The position numbers were made by a program, and so were the translations under genes. A stretch of DNA of 64,000 nt from Streptomyces sp. NBC_01237 (GTDB lineage: Bacteria > Actinomycetota > Actinomycetes > Streptomycetales > Streptomycetaceae), in NCBI RefSeq assembly GCF_035917275.1, contig NZ_CP108508.1, positions 434,001 through 498,000 on the forward strand, read 5' to 3'. The notes beneath the pieces are model-generated. The model searched no databases, had not been told where the DNA came from, and saw only the letters and a program-made list of their open reading frames with translations. This document shows positions 1 to 8,424 of the stretch, piece by piece. The stretch's first letter is position 1. Every line of letters begins with the position of its first letter.

Positions 1-252
1 GAGGCCCTCACCGCCGAGGCGTCGTCGGGACGCATCCACGCCGTCCTCGACGTCACCGACCCCGAAGTGCTGCCGGCGACCTCACCGCTGTACTCGCTGC
101 CGAACGTCCTCCTGACCCCGCACATCGCCGGCTCACTCGGCGGTGAGCTCCAGCGCATCACCCGCAGTGCCCTGGACGAGGTGGAACGCTACTGCGCCGG
201 CCAGGAGTTCGCGTACCCCGTGACCCGTGCGGCCCTGAGCACGTCGGCCTGA
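1..252 (+). CDS. D-isomer hydroxyacid dehydrogenase, C-terminal end (partial)
   Basis: The gene enters from the left edge in frame 1, so only the last 83 residues are visible. They fit the C-terminus of NAD-dependent D-2-hydroxyacid dehydrogenases (the SerA/PGDH-like fold). An aspartate-containing strand (AVLDVTDPE) is followed by a 'LPNVLLTPHIAGS' segment, in which the His after Pro is the catalytic acid/base of the family. A short helix and tail follow. Known for the family: NAD(H)-dependent oxidation or reduction of 2-hydroxy acids in the cytoplasm. The substrate cannot be inferred without the N-terminal half. The TGA stop (250-252) lies inside a 14-bp tandem repeat. It converges on the regulator at 451-1413. 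Confidence 0.85.
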   Translation, partial: EALTAEASSGRIHAVLDVTDPEVLPATSPLYSLPNVLLTPHIAGSLGGELQRITRSALDEVERYCAGQEFAYPVTRAALSTSA

Positions 253-294
253 GCACGTCGGCCTGACCACGTCGGCCTGACCACGTCGGCCTGA
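239..294. repeat. Four 14-bp tandem repeats over a stop codon
   Basis: Units gcacgtcggcctga (twice) and ccacgtcggcctga (twice) run head to tail from 239 to 294. The first unit supplies the last three codons and the TGA of the dehydrogenase, and each later unit repeats the stop. 14 is not a multiple of 3, so expansion would not extend the protein in frame. It looks like slippage duplication at the 3' end. No long dyad is present that would make it an obvious terminator. Confidence 0.9.
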
Positions 295-450
295 GCACCG
301 GAGGCGGGAACAGCGGCCTGATCCCTCGGGCCCCGGGGACGGCCGCCGGATTCCCCCGCGCCCGCTCCCACCGAAGCCCCGTCCCGGTGCGCACCGGGAC
401 GAGAGCCGACGCCCGCTCATCGACGCCCCGTCCGCTGTGCGCGTGCTGCC

Positions 451-1413
451 TCACAACCAGCCGCGGCGGGCCGCGATCACTCCGGCCTGGAAGCGGTTGG
501 CGGCGCCGAGGAGGTCGTGCAGCCGGCTGATGCGGCGGCGCATGGTGCGGACGGACCAGCCGAGCTGGCGGGCTATCGCCTCGTCCTTGAGACCGCTGAC
601 CAGGAGGGTGAGGACGAGCCGGTCCTCCTCGCCGAGGGGGTCCTCCGCCGGGGCGTTGAGGGGCAGTGCCCGCTCCCAGCACATTTCCCAGTAGTCGGTG
701 AGGGCATCGAGCAGAGTGGAGGGGCGGATCACCGCGGCGCGCACCCCCTTGAGGTCGAGGGAGAGCGGCATCAGGGCGAGCTTGCGGTCGGCGATGGCGA
801 GTTTGATGCCCAGGCCGGGCAGGACGCGGGCCTGTTCGCCGTGCCGGACCAGCTCGCGGATGTCGTCGAGCACGCCCGGCCATTCCAGGGCCTCGGGAGC
901 GTAGACCGCGCGGTACCGTACGCCGCGGCCGAGCGCCGTCGCCTCCACCGGGTTGGAGGTGGTCAGGGCGTACGGCGGCCGGTCCAGGGTCATCACGTCC
1001 TCGTGGGCCTCCTGTTGAAGGCGGACGAACCAGCGGCCGAGCGCCTCGCTGCCGGTGGTGATCTCCACCTCGTCCTCGTACGTCGCACCGGTGCGCGCGG
1101 CGGCGAACAGCCGGGACAGCTCGTCGGCCGCAGAACGGACCCGCTCCAGCTCATTGCTTCTGGCCCGCACCAGCGCCTCGACCGCGGCGCCCGGCTCGAT
1201 CGCCGCGTAGCGGCGGCGGGAACCGGAGAGGCGGCCGACCAGCCCGTGGTCACGGAGCCGGTCCAGCGCCCTGGCGACGCGCTCGGCCGAACAGCACAGA
1301 TCCGCGGTGAGTTCGGCGGGCGCCGCCGTCCGCCGGGTCAGGACGGCGCGGTAGACGCTCTCGTCGAACGGATCGATGCCTGCCGCCGTGAGTTGCGGTG
1401 TTTCGGGAGTCAT
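451..1413 (-). CDS. TrmB/LuxR-type two-HTH transcriptional regulator
   Basis: This 320-residue protein has a DNA-binding motif at each end. Residues about 12-70 form a winged helix of the TrmB/MarR kind ('AELTADLCCSAERVARALD', then a wing). The C-terminal 60 residues form a LuxR-type HTH ('GLKDEAIARQLGWSVRTMR'). A central domain (about 85-255) is the usual ligand/effector part of this actinomycete family, with no receiver Asp visible. The start is placed at the ATG at 1413 (MTPETPQL) because the reading frame upstream, to 1506, runs through the divergent promoter and overlaps the subtilase start. It faces the secreted protease at 1505 across 91 bp that hold two inverted repeats, so control of that gene, and of itself, is likely but inferred. 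Confidence 0.85.
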   Translation of the reverse strand: MTPETPQLTAAGIDPFDESVYRAVLTRRTAAPAELTADLCCSAERVARALDRLRDHGLVGRLSGSRRRYAAIEPGAAVEALVRARSNELERVRSAADELSRLFAAARTGATYEDEVEITTGSEALGRWFVRLQQEAHEDVMTLDRPPYALTTSNPVEATALGRGVRYRAVYAPEALEWPGVLDDIRELVRHGEQARVLPGLGIKLAIADRKLALMPLSLDLKGVRAAVIRPSTLLDALTDYWEMCWERALPLNAPAEDPLGEEDRLVLTLLVSGLKDEAIARQLGWSVRTMRRRISRLHDLLGAANRFQAGVIAARRGWL

Positions 1414-1504
1414 GGACGGATGGTGGCCCACTTGTGCCAGCGGCAGCAATGGGCCACGAAGATCAGTTGTGCGACAAGTGCCCTCACCGTTAAGACCTTT
1501 AGGC
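1414..1504. promoter_or_regulatory. Divergent promoter region with two inverted repeats
   Basis: The 91 bp between the regulator and the subtilase contain tggccca (1424-1430) paired with tgggcca (1450-1456), and cacttgt (1429-1435) paired with acaagtg (1474-1480). The two dyads share their left part. Such interleaved dyads in a divergent regulator/target region are typical operators. Binding by the 451-1413 regulator is inference. Confidence 0.5.
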
Positions 1505-4500
1505 ATGGCAATGAAGTCACGAAGATCGCGTCATACCGCCCTCGCCGCCGTTGTTCTCGCCGGCACGCTGGCGGCGATACCGGGTGCCGCCGACGCGGCC
1601 GCGCCCGACCCGTCGCAACGAGTGCTCGTCGAACTCTCCGGGAGCCCCGCGGTCACCGCCGCACCCGGTGGATCGCTGCTGTCCGCCGAGGCCGCCCGCG
1701 GCGTCGGTGCCGCCCGCCGCGCGCTCGACGCGCGGCAGGTGACGTTCCTCGGCTCGGTGAAGAGCGCCGGGCTGCACGCTTCGGCCACCCGCAGACTGGG
1801 GCTGCTCGTCAATGCCGTGGCCATGACGGTGCCCGCCTCCGAGGTCGGGCGGCTGTCGGCGCTGCCGGGCGTCACCGCCGTCCTCCCCGACACCCGGGTG
1901 CTGACGAAGACGGACGCGAGCGTGCCGTTGATCGGAGCGCCCGGCGTCTGGCAGCGCAAGGACTCCGCCGGAAGTCGCGTCACCGGCAAGGGAACCACCG
2001 TCGCGGTCCTGGACAGCGGCGTGGACTACAGCCACCCCGACCTGGGCGGCGGACTCGGCAAGGGGCACAAGGTCGTCGGCGGGCACGACTTCGTCAACGG
2101 CGACGAGGACCCGATGGACGACAACGGCCACGGCACCCATGTCGCCGGCATCATCGCGGGCAAGGCGGCCCGGAAGGGCGGCGTCACCGGCGTGGCGCCC
2201 GGCGCGAATCTGCTGGCCTACAAGGTGATGGACGCCGACGGCTCCGGCTACACATCGGACATCATCGCGGGAATCGAGGCTGCCTCCGATCCGGCCGGCC
2301 CGCACCGCGCCGATGTCATCAACCTGAGCCTCGGCGGCCCGGGCGACGGCACCGATCCGCTGGGCCGCGCCGCGACCGCGGCCGTAAAGGCCGGTGTGGT
2401 CGTGGTGGCCGCGGCCGGCAACGACGGTCCGGGCCCGGGTACGGTCAGCAGTCCGGGAACGGCCGACGGTGTGGTCTCGGTCGGCGCGTCGACGAGCAAT
2501 CTGCGCCTGCCCAGCGCGTATCTGGCAGGCACGAAACCCGAGTTGATCCAGAGTTACCGCGGCATCCTGTCGGCGAACCCGCCGCAGCGCCCCGTCACGG
2601 CGCCGCTCGTCGATGTCGGCGAGGGCACCGCCGAGGACTGGAAGCGGGCCGGGGACGTACGCGGCAAGATCGTACGGGCCCGGATGCTCGTCGCCGCCAG
2701 CGCCCAGTACCTGACGGGGAGCGCGGTGGAGTGGGCGCAGGAGGCGGAGAAGCGCGGCGCGATCGCCGCACTGGCCGGCCTGCCCTCCAACGACGGCCCG
2801 GTGTTCGTCGCCGGTGCGCCGGGAGAGGTCCGGCCGCCGGAGGTGAACCCCGAGCCGGGAGTGGTCCAGGTGCCGTCCTCGTCCGCGCGGATCGACGCCT
2901 CCGGCGACTCGCTGCGCATGGACCGCCTGGTGGTGATGGGCATCGACTCGACCCAGTACGCGGAGTTGAGCACCCGGCTCGCCGCCGGGAAGGTGTCGGT
3001 GACGCTGCGCGGCACCGACACCACCGACCAGATCGCCTCGTTCTCGTCCCGCGGCCCCACACCGGCCTTCGGCCTGAAACCCGACCTGGTCGCGCCCGGT
3101 GTGGAGATCCGCTCCACCATCCCCAAGGCGCTGTACGGGCCCGGCCAGTACCGCATGTCGGGTACGTCGATGGCCGCCCCGCACGTCGCCGGCGCCGCGG
3201 CCCTGCTGCGCCAGCTGCATCCCGACCGGGCCCCCGCCGAGATCAAGGCCGCGCTGATCGGCACTGCCGAGCCGCTGAAGGGCAGCGGGCCCACGACACA
3301 GGGTTCGGGCCGGCTCGATGTGGCCGCGGCCGCGTCGGCCACGGTCGGCGCCTCACCCGCGTCGGTGTCGTTCGGGCTCGCCGATCTGTCCCGGCGTCAC
3401 GTCGGCGGCGTCGCGAGGGTGACGTTGCGCAACCCCGGCAGCCACCCGGTCGTGACATCGCTGCGGACCGACGGTCCGGCCACGGTCTCGCCGAAGCGGG
3501 TCACCGTGCCGGCCGGCAGGACCGCGACCGTCACGGTCTCGCTGCGCGTCGCCCGGCCGGTGGCCGACACCGAGATCAGCGGCCGTCTCACGGCGACTCC
3601 CGGCCGGGGTCCGGCGATCGAGGTGCCCTACCTGCTCGCCGTCCGCCATCTGGCCGTCCAGGCCGCGCCCGACCCGAGCGACGGTCACTCGACCGTGCAC
3701 ATCGCCCCGCCGACCCGGCTGGCCGCACCGCCGGTCGTCACCGTCACCCCGCCGCGCGGCAAGGCCGTCGAGGTCACCTCCACGCTCGATCCCGCCAACG
3801 GCTACTACCGGGCCGAGGTGACCGGCAGCGCGGCCGGGGCCTACCGGGTCTCGGTACGCGGCACCGCCGGTACCGGACAGCGGCTCACCGGCGCCGGCGC
3901 CTTCGAAGTCACCCCGGTCGACAGCCGAAAGGACCGCTGGGAGCCGGTCGGTCCCCACAGCGAGGCCGGCTCCGTCGCGCTCTCGTCGAGCCGTCCGAAG
4001 CAGGCCGTCCTCACCCAGTACCAGAAGGCGGCTCCCTGGCTGACCACCAACAATGGTGCCTCCTGGCGCCAGTTGGGACGGCTTCCCGTCCCGGACGGCA
4101 CGGGACCGCTCGTGGTGGACGCGAAGAATCCCGACCGCTGGTGGTACGTCGTGAACAGCGTCCGCGACGGCAGTCGCCGGGGCGCCATCCTGCGCACCGA
4201 TGACAACGGGCGGACCTGGCGCACGCTCGGCCTCCCGGACACGCGCATCGCGGCGCTCGCCACTGATGAACGGACCCGCACCCTGGTCGCGGTCTCCTCG
4301 GACGCACTGCTGGTCAGTACGGACGCGGGCGACCACTGGACGACGTATCCGACCGGTGTCACCGGCGCCATCACCTCCGCCGCCATCACCGGCGACTCCC
4401 TTTACATGACGACGAATCATGGTGTCTGGGCCCGCTCCGGCATCGGCTCGGGCAACCCCGGCGAGGCACGGCCGCTCTTCGACGCGGCAGACGGAGCCGT

Positions 4501-5734
4501 CGGAAGGCTGGCCGCCGACTCCTCCGTCGTGGCGATGTATGTCCCGGGCCGTGGAGTTGTCGGTTCCCATGACAGCGGAAAGACCTGGACCACCCTGCTG
4601 TCCATGACGGAAGGCGGCCTCCACCTGACCCTCTCGGGTGACGACCTGTACCTGAGCACGTTGACCGGCAAGGGCCGTCTCAGCCGCGACCACGGGCGGA
4701 CGTGGAGCGAGGTCGCCGCGCCGTCCAGGGCAGCGGTACCGGTGGACTACGACCGCTGGGCCGACGGTTCCGTCACCGTCTCCAGCGAGCAGGACGGTCT
4801 CTACCGGGGTGCCGCGGACGGCACCGGATATCGACGGATCGGCGTCCAGGGGCTGACCGTCAACGCTCTCGCCGTCAGTGACGGCCATCTGCTCGCGGCC
4901 ACCGAGAGCGCGGTCTACCGCACCGCGCTTCCCGTCGCGAGCCCGGAATGGGGCCGGTCGGGCGGCGAGGGCGGGCGGGGCGTCGGCGTGCCCCAGCTCG
5001 CCGTGTCGGCCAAGGATCCGAAGGTGGTCTGGAAGGTCCGGCGCACCGGGTTCGGCGCGTTCGCCGTCGAGCGCAGCGGCGATGGGGGTGCCACCTGGGA
5101 GAACAGGGGCAGTTCGGCGGAGGTGCCGACCGCACTCCTGGTCCACCCCGCCGACCCGAACCGGATCATGGTCAGCTTCCAAAGCCTTCTGGGCCGCGGG
5201 CTGTTCGCCACCAGCGACGGCGGCTCGACGTGGAAGAACCTCTACCACGAGCGCTCCTTCGACACCATCGTGGGTGACCCCGCGAACCCGCTGCGCCTGT
5301 GGCTCGGCAACACGGCCGGTCTCTACCGGTCCGACGACGGTGGGGTGACGGTCACCAAAGTCACCGACGGCCCGGTGACCGCGATCGATCTCGACGGACG
5401 GCGTCTCGTCATCGGCGGCGAGAGCATCCGCGTCAGCTCCGACGGCGGCCGGACCTTCCGCACCGCGGACACCGGCGCTCTCGCGATCCATGTCTCCGAC
5501 CTGCTCCGGGTCAAGGACACGTTCTACGCGGCCACCACCAGCTCCAGGGCCAGCGGCCTCCTCCAGGGCGGCCGCGGCGTCATGCGCAGCACCGACGCCG
5601 GTCGGAGCTGGCACAACATCTCCACCGGCCTGCAGAACACCGACACCACCAAACTGGCCGCGGGCCCCGATGGCCGCACCCTCTACGTCGGCACCATCGA
5701 CGGCGGCGTGCACCGTCTCAACCTGCGCCACTGA
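1505..5734 (+). CDS. Secreted S8 subtilisin-family protease with C-terminal BNR/Asp-box propeller
   Basis: The 1409-residue precursor starts at ATG 1505 (MAMKSRRSRH); a second ATG at 1511 is possible. A signal peptide ends near residue 27 (GAADAAAPD), and an I9-like propeptide spans roughly 30-130. The S8 domain carries Asp170 (VAVLDSGVDYSHPDL), His209 (NGHGTHVAG) and Ser555 (GTSMAAPHVAG), with a PA-like insert between His and Ser. After a beta-sandwich region (about 600-800) come around ten Asp-box repeats such as 'TDDNGRTWRTL' and 'TSDGGSTWKNL', which form a sialidase/sortilin-like propeller for binding. Known for the family: extracellular proteolysis. The propeller's ligand is unknown. Most subtilases are 400-1100 residues, so this is long. 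It is divergent from the 451-1413 regulator and followed by a strong terminator. Confidence 0.93.
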   Translation: MAMKSRRSRHTALAAVVLAGTLAAIPGAADAAAPDPSQRVLVELSGSPAVTAAPGGSLLSAEAARGVGAARRALDARQVTFLGSVKSAGLHASATRRLGLLVNAVAMTVPASEVGRLSALPGVTAVLPDTRVLTKTDASVPLIGAPGVWQRKDSAGSRVTGKGTTVAVLDSGVDYSHPDLGGGLGKGHKVVGGHDFVNGDEDPMDDNGHGTHVAGIIAGKAARKGGVTGVAPGANLLAYKVMDADGSGYTSDIIAGIEAASDPAGPHRADVINLSLGGPGDGTDPLGRAATAAVKAGVVVVAAAGNDGPGPGTVSSPGTADGVVSVGASTSNLRLPSAYLAGTKPELIQSYRGILSANPPQRPVTAPLVDVGEGTAEDWKRAGDVRGKIVRARMLVAASAQYLTGSAVEWAQEAEKRGAIAALAGLPSNDGPVFVAGAPGEVRPPEVNPEPGVVQVPSSSARIDASGDSLRMDRLVVMGIDSTQYAELSTRLAAGKVSVTLRGTDTTDQIASFSSRGPTPAFGLKPDLVAPGVEIRSTIPKALYGPGQYRMSGTSMAAPHVAGAAALLRQLHPDRAPAEIKAALIGTAEPLKGSGPTTQGSGRLDVAAAASATVGASPASVSFGLADLSRRHVGGVARVTLRNPGSHPVVTSLRTDGPATVSPKRVTVPAGRTATVTVSLRVARPVADTEISGRLTATPGRGPAIEVPYLLAVRHLAVQAAPDPSDGHSTVHIAPPTRLAAPPVVTVTPPRGKAVEVTSTLDPANGYYRAEVTGSAAGAYRVSVRGTAGTGQRLTGAGAFEVTPVDSRKDRWEPVGPHSEAGSVALSSSRPKQAVLTQYQKAAPWLTTNNGASWRQLGRLPVPDGTGPLVVDAKNPDRWWYVVNSVRDGSRRGAILRTDDNGRTWRTLGLPDTRIAALATDERTRTLVAVSSDALLVSTDAGDHWTTYPTGVTGAITSAAITGDSLYMTTNHGVWARSGIGSGNPGEARPLFDAADGAVGRLAADSSVVAMYVPGRGVVGSHDSGKTWTTLLSMTEGGLHLTLSGDDLYLSTLTGKGRLSRDHGRTWSEVAAPSRAAVPVDYDRWADGSVTVSSEQDGLYRGAADGTGYRRIGVQGLTVNALAVSDGHLLAATESAVYRTALPVASPEWGRSGGEGGRGVGVPQLAVSAKDPKVVWKVRRTGFGAFAVERSGDGGATWENRGSSAEVPTALLVHPADPNRIMVSFQSLLGRGLFATSDGGSTWKNLYHERSFDTIVGDPANPLRLWLGNTAGLYRSDDGGVTVTKVTDGPVTAIDLDGRRLVIGGESIRVSSDGGRTFRTADTGALAIHVSDLLRVKDTFYAATTSSRASGLLQGGRGVMRSTDAGRSWHNISTGLQNTDTTKLAAGPDGRTLYVGTIDGGVHRLNLRH

Positions 5735-5747
5735 TCACCGTGGCCCG

Positions 5748-5775
5748 CCGCCCGGACGTTCCTCCGTCCGGGCGG
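5748..5775 (+). terminator. Terminator hairpin after the subtilase
   Basis: ccgcccggacg (5748-5758) and cgtccgggcgg (5765-5775) form a perfect 11-bp GC stem with a 6-nt loop, 14 bp after the stop. No U-tract follows, which is common for Streptomyces terminators. Confidence 0.8.
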
Positions 5776-5886
5776 TGGGTCACGCCGCGGCCGGCAGGGG
5801 CGCGGCGCACCCGCCTTCAGCCGGGTGGCGCCCCACCTCTCCGGCCGCCCCCACGAGCGACGGGGCGACGGAACGCGGTTTCCCCA

Positions 5887-6405
5887 TGGCGCAGCGCCCG
5901 TCTCGGCGACCCCCGGGACGGGCGCTGCGTGATACTCGTCTGCCGTGTTGCCGGCGGACGGACGCGTGCCCTGCTGCGCTTCGCCCCATGGGGTGGCGAC
6001 GGGCTCTCGCTGGACCTGATGCCGCGTCACCGGAACTCGGACAACGGGCTGTTCCTGTTCATGGTGCTGGAGTTGATCCGGCGCGCGGGCGGCCTCGGCA
6101 TCACCCAGATCTCGCCGAACTTCGCGATGTTCCGCGCGGTCTTCGAACACGGCTCCCGGACCGGCGCGGGTCCGGTGCTGCGGCTGTGGCGCTCACTGTT
6201 GACGTTCTTCTCCCGCTGATGGCAGATCGAATCGCTCTACCGCGCGAACGCCACGTACCGGCCCCTCTGGGAGCGCTTCTTGCTGTACGCCCGGAGCACC
6301 GACCTGCTGCGGATCGGGATGCCGAGCGCCCGAGCCGAGGGGTTCCCGGAAGCGCCCGGACTGCCGAAGTGGCCGCATCGCGGGCGCCTGGAGTCCCACC
6401 GCTGA
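5887..6405 (+). pseudogene. Remnant of a phosphatidylglycerol lysyltransferase (MprF/LysX C-terminal, DUF2156) gene
   Basis: In frame 1 the translation from about 5890 matches the DUF2156 acyltransferase domain of MprF-type lysyltransferases: 'DPRDGRCVILVCRVAGG', 'GDGLSLDLMPRHR', 'ISPNFAMFR' and 'GAGPVLRLWRSLLTFFSR'. The family normally continues 'RWWQIESLYR'. Here the first Trp codon is TGA (6217-6219), after which the frame continues WQIESLYRANATYRPLWE and then diverges to a stop at 6405. The N-terminal membrane part and most of the catalytic domain are absent. Intact enzymes transfer lysine from Lys-tRNA to phosphatidylglycerol. This copy is 5'-truncated, carries a nonsense codon and is almost certainly dead. 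Confidence 0.8.
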
Positions 6406-6430
6406 ACACGGCGGCCTGCCGTACGGGCCG

Positions 6431-6824
6431 CGGGCCGGTAGGACCTGGTCCGGACGCCGTCCGCCGACACATCCGCCCGCTCCCAACGGTTGGCGCCCTC
6501 CGCCATCTCCGCATAGGCCGTCCGTACCCCGTACTCCCTGCGGTCCACGTACTCCGATACCTTGAGCCGGTCCTTGATGCCTCCGTCGCCTGCGGTCAGG
6601 TAGACGGTGTCGACCGGGCATCCGGCGCGGATGGTCCGCCTGATCTCCGGATTCAGGAAGAACAGGTCGTCATCGGGGTGCGCGACGCCCACCAGCGTGC
6701 GGGGGCACGGCCGGGGGTCTTTCGCGTGGGCGGCCTGCCGGGACGGGACAGTCGTGGTGCCCGGACCGGGAACCGATCCGGGCACGGGCGAACAGGCGAG
6801 CCCCACCAGGGCACAGGCGGCCAT
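6431..6824 (-). pseudogene. N-terminal fragment of a PIG-L/LmbE-family deacetylase
   Basis: Read from the ATG at 6824, the frame gives a lipobox-like start (MAACALVGLAC), a Pro/Thr-rich spacer, then the zinc-binding signature LVGVAHPDDDLFFLNPEI and the following family segment (VDTVYLTAGDGG, EYVDRREYGVRTAYAEMA). Homology stops near RTRSYRP at about 6431. Beyond that the frame only runs antisense into the lysyltransferase remnant. Intact members are zinc N-deacetylases of about 250 residues or more, and the second zinc His region is missing. The start is uncertain: a GTG preceded by GGTGAACTGG-like sequence in another frame hints at a second frameshift. The two broken genes meet tail to tail at 6405/6431, which suggests a deletion join. 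Confidence 0.7.
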
Positions 6825-6984
6825 CGCAGCTGCGGTCGTCGCCGCGCGGGGAAACAGCCCGCACGGTGCCGTCTCCAGTTCACCGAGGCACCCTTCTGTC
6901 GCCGACGATCTCCTGATGCAGGATGTTCGCGCGGTCGGGGTGGCCCGTTCTCCGAAGCGGCTTCCGCGGATCGGAGACTCGTGC

Positions 6985-7557
6985 CTATGCCGCGCAGTCG
7001 TACTGCTCGGTGAGGTTGTCGACGGCTTCCAGCGCAACCGTGCGGGAGGCGGCGGTGAGGGCCGCTTCGTCCCAGTTCTCCGCCGCGACCACCCCGGGTG
7101 CGACCTTCAGGGTGACGGTGACGTACGCGGCATCGGTCTTCATCCGCTTCGGGCATGCGGTGGGGAGCTGGACCTCGCTCTGCCGGGGGCCCACCCACCC
7201 GGACCGGCCGTCGGTGAGTGGGGTGGCACCCTTCATGGGTTCGTTCGGGGCGTCGGCAGGCCGGACATCCAGGGTGTACTGGATCCGGGGGGTCGTGTCC
7301 TCACTCGTCCCACGCCCGACGAAGCAGACGGTGGAGAACACGGGGTCGGCCCCCGCCCCTTCGCTCCTGTCCTCGTCCACGGCCGGCTTGCCGCCCTTGT
7401 GGTCGTCGAGGAGCCTGGCGGTCTTCTCCGTAAGCATGCCGAGGCAGAGATTCTGCGCCCGCAGGTCCTTCAGAGGGCTGGGCCACATGCGGACAGCGGT
7501 GACGGTCGCGGTCGCGGCCAGGAGTACGGCGGGCAGGATCAGGTACTTCTTGTTCAT
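6985..7557 (-). CDS. Membrane-anchored hypothetical protein
   Basis: 190 residues. A short basic N-terminus (MNKKY) and one hydrophobic helix (residues 5-22, LILPAVLLAATATVTAV) act as an uncleaved anchor or signal peptide, and the rest is extracytoplasmic. Cys residues at LCLGML, TVCFVG, TACPK and YDCAA could form two disulfides. The segment 'SGWVGPRQSEVQLPTACP' followed by 'AAYVTVTLKVAPGV' is a beta-rich pattern seen in small Streptomyces exported proteins of unknown role. It is translationally coupled to the upstream small gene (ATGA overlap at 7554-7557), so the two products probably act together. I do not recognise a named family. Confidence 0.75.
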   Translation of the reverse strand: MNKKYLILPAVLLAATATVTAVRMWPSPLKDLRAQNLCLGMLTEKTARLLDDHKGGKPAVDEDRSEGAGADPVFSTVCFVGRGTSEDTTPRIQYTLDVRPADAPNEPMKGATPLTDGRSGWVGPRQSEVQLPTACPKRMKTDAAYVTVTLKVAPGVVAAENWDEAALTAASRTVALEAVDNLTEQYDCAA

Positions 7558-7871
7558 CGGTGCCGCTCGCCCATCTTCATGTCGGTGTCCTTCATGCCGT
7601 TCCTATACCACTGCGGTGCGGTCGTACGGAAGCCGTCCTCGTACACGCCGGGGCCCGCGTCCAGCTCGGCCGGTGGGAGCCGCTTGTCCGTTGCCATCTG
7701 AGGCAGCATGGCATTCCTTGCTCTCTCGCCGCTGTCGAAGTGGTCGCGATGGTTCCTGATCCAGGCCCGCGGACCGCAGGCACACGGCTCATCGCCCTCG
7801 ATGGCACGCAGCAGGATGCCGTGGACCGAATCGGTGGTGGCCCCGGCTGCCGGCGGTGAAGATCGCGGCAT
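7554..7871 (-). CDS. Small hypothetical protein coupled to the membrane protein
   Basis: About 105 residues from the ATG at 7871; the frame stays open to 7934 and the start is not settled by a clear RBS. It is hydrophilic, with 'CACGPRAWIRNHRDHFDS' and 'GPGVYEDGFRTTAPQWYRNG', and no signal peptide or membrane segment. Its TGA overlaps the ATG of the membrane protein at 7557, the best evidence that it is translated. It may be the C-terminal remainder of a longer protein, because its 5' end lies head to head with a decayed GNAT remnant beginning at 7870. Function unknown. Confidence 0.5.
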   Translation of the reverse strand: MPRSSPPAAGATTDSVHGILLRAIEGDEPCACGPRAWIRNHRDHFDSGERARNAMLPQMATDKRLPPAELDAGPGVYEDGFRTTAPQWYRNGMKDTDMKMGERHR

Positions 7872-8085
7872 GCATATCTTCCTGGAGACCGAACGGCTCG
7901 TGCTGCCCCGTTCACCGTGCCCGACGCCGCACATGTCCCGTGACAGTCACTCCTGCCTGACGGCCCGACCGGGCAAGGACCTCGACCACGAGGCCGAGGC
8001 CATTTGCCGGTGCGGGTCTCTCCCCCTCGGGCCGGCCGTACGTACAGACCGGCTCCACCGGGACTACGGGGACACGCGCGCCAGG
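7870..8085 (+). pseudogene. Decayed GNAT acetyltransferase
   Basis: The ATG at 7870 opens with MHIFLETERLVLPR, the classic N-terminus of RimJ/GNAT proteins. The frame then slips by one base: the adjacent frame reads FTVPDAAHVP and stops. Near 8051-8085 a second family piece appears (RLHRDYGDTRARAS, compare the usual YRLHRDYWGRGYATEG acetyl-CoA loop). Only about 200 bp of an expected ~520 bp remain, so there are internal deletions as well as the frameshift. No product is expected. Confidence 0.65.
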
Positions 8086-8088
8086 GCG

Positions 8089-8289
8089 TCAGTCCTTGTC
8101 GTCGCGCTTGAGTGAATCGACGGCACCCTCGACACGGTCGCCCACGTCGTCGGCCTTCTTCTTCGCGTCGGCCTTGACCTGGTCCGTCTTGCCCTCGGTC
8201 TCCTTGCGCTTGTCACCGGTCGCCTTGCCGGTCACTTCTTTCGCCTTGCCCTTGAGCTTGTCCAGCGCGTTCTCGTTCTTGTCAGCCAC
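8089..8289 (-). CDS. CsbD-family stress protein
   Basis: 66 residues, highly charged and lysine-rich, with the CsbD pattern DKLKGKAKEVTGKATGDKR then EGKTDQVKADAKKKADDV. The GTG at 8289 is preferred over the GTG at 8295, because GGGAG directly abuts the upstream codon but lies 5 nt before 8289. Family members are small cytoplasmic general-stress proteins of unknown biochemical role, often under an alternative sigma factor. It stands alone between remnants and the reductase operon. Confidence 0.9.
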   Translation of the reverse strand: MADKNENALDKLKGKAKEVTGKATGDKRKETEGKTDQVKADAKKKADDVGDRVEGAVDSLKRDDKD

Positions 8290-8340
8290 GATCACTCCCG
8301 CGATACGAAGAAACAGGACTACCTCTGCCCATCACCCTAG

Positions 8341-8401
8341 GCCGGGACCGGGCGCCGCGCCTGGGAGAGCGGGATCGGGCAGCGGCTCCCCCGGTCCCGG
8401 C
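8341..8401 (-). terminator. Hairpin downstream of the reductase operon
   Basis: gccgggaccggg (8341-8352) pairs perfectly with cccggtcccggc (8390-8401), a 12-bp stem with a 37-nt GC-rich loop. It sits between the CsbD gene and the stop of the aldo/keto reductase and could end the minus-strand transcript of 8425-11500. Confidence 0.55.
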
Positions 8402-8424
8402 GGCGGACGGCCCACGCGCGGTGA

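Noticed and set aside
517..4203. Very long plus-strand reading frame (over 1200 codons) antisense to the regulator and overlapping the subtilase in another frame
   Set aside because: It is Arg/Gly/Pro-rich with no domain, and is an artefact of GC-rich codon bias. The subtilase frame has the catalytic triad and signal peptide.
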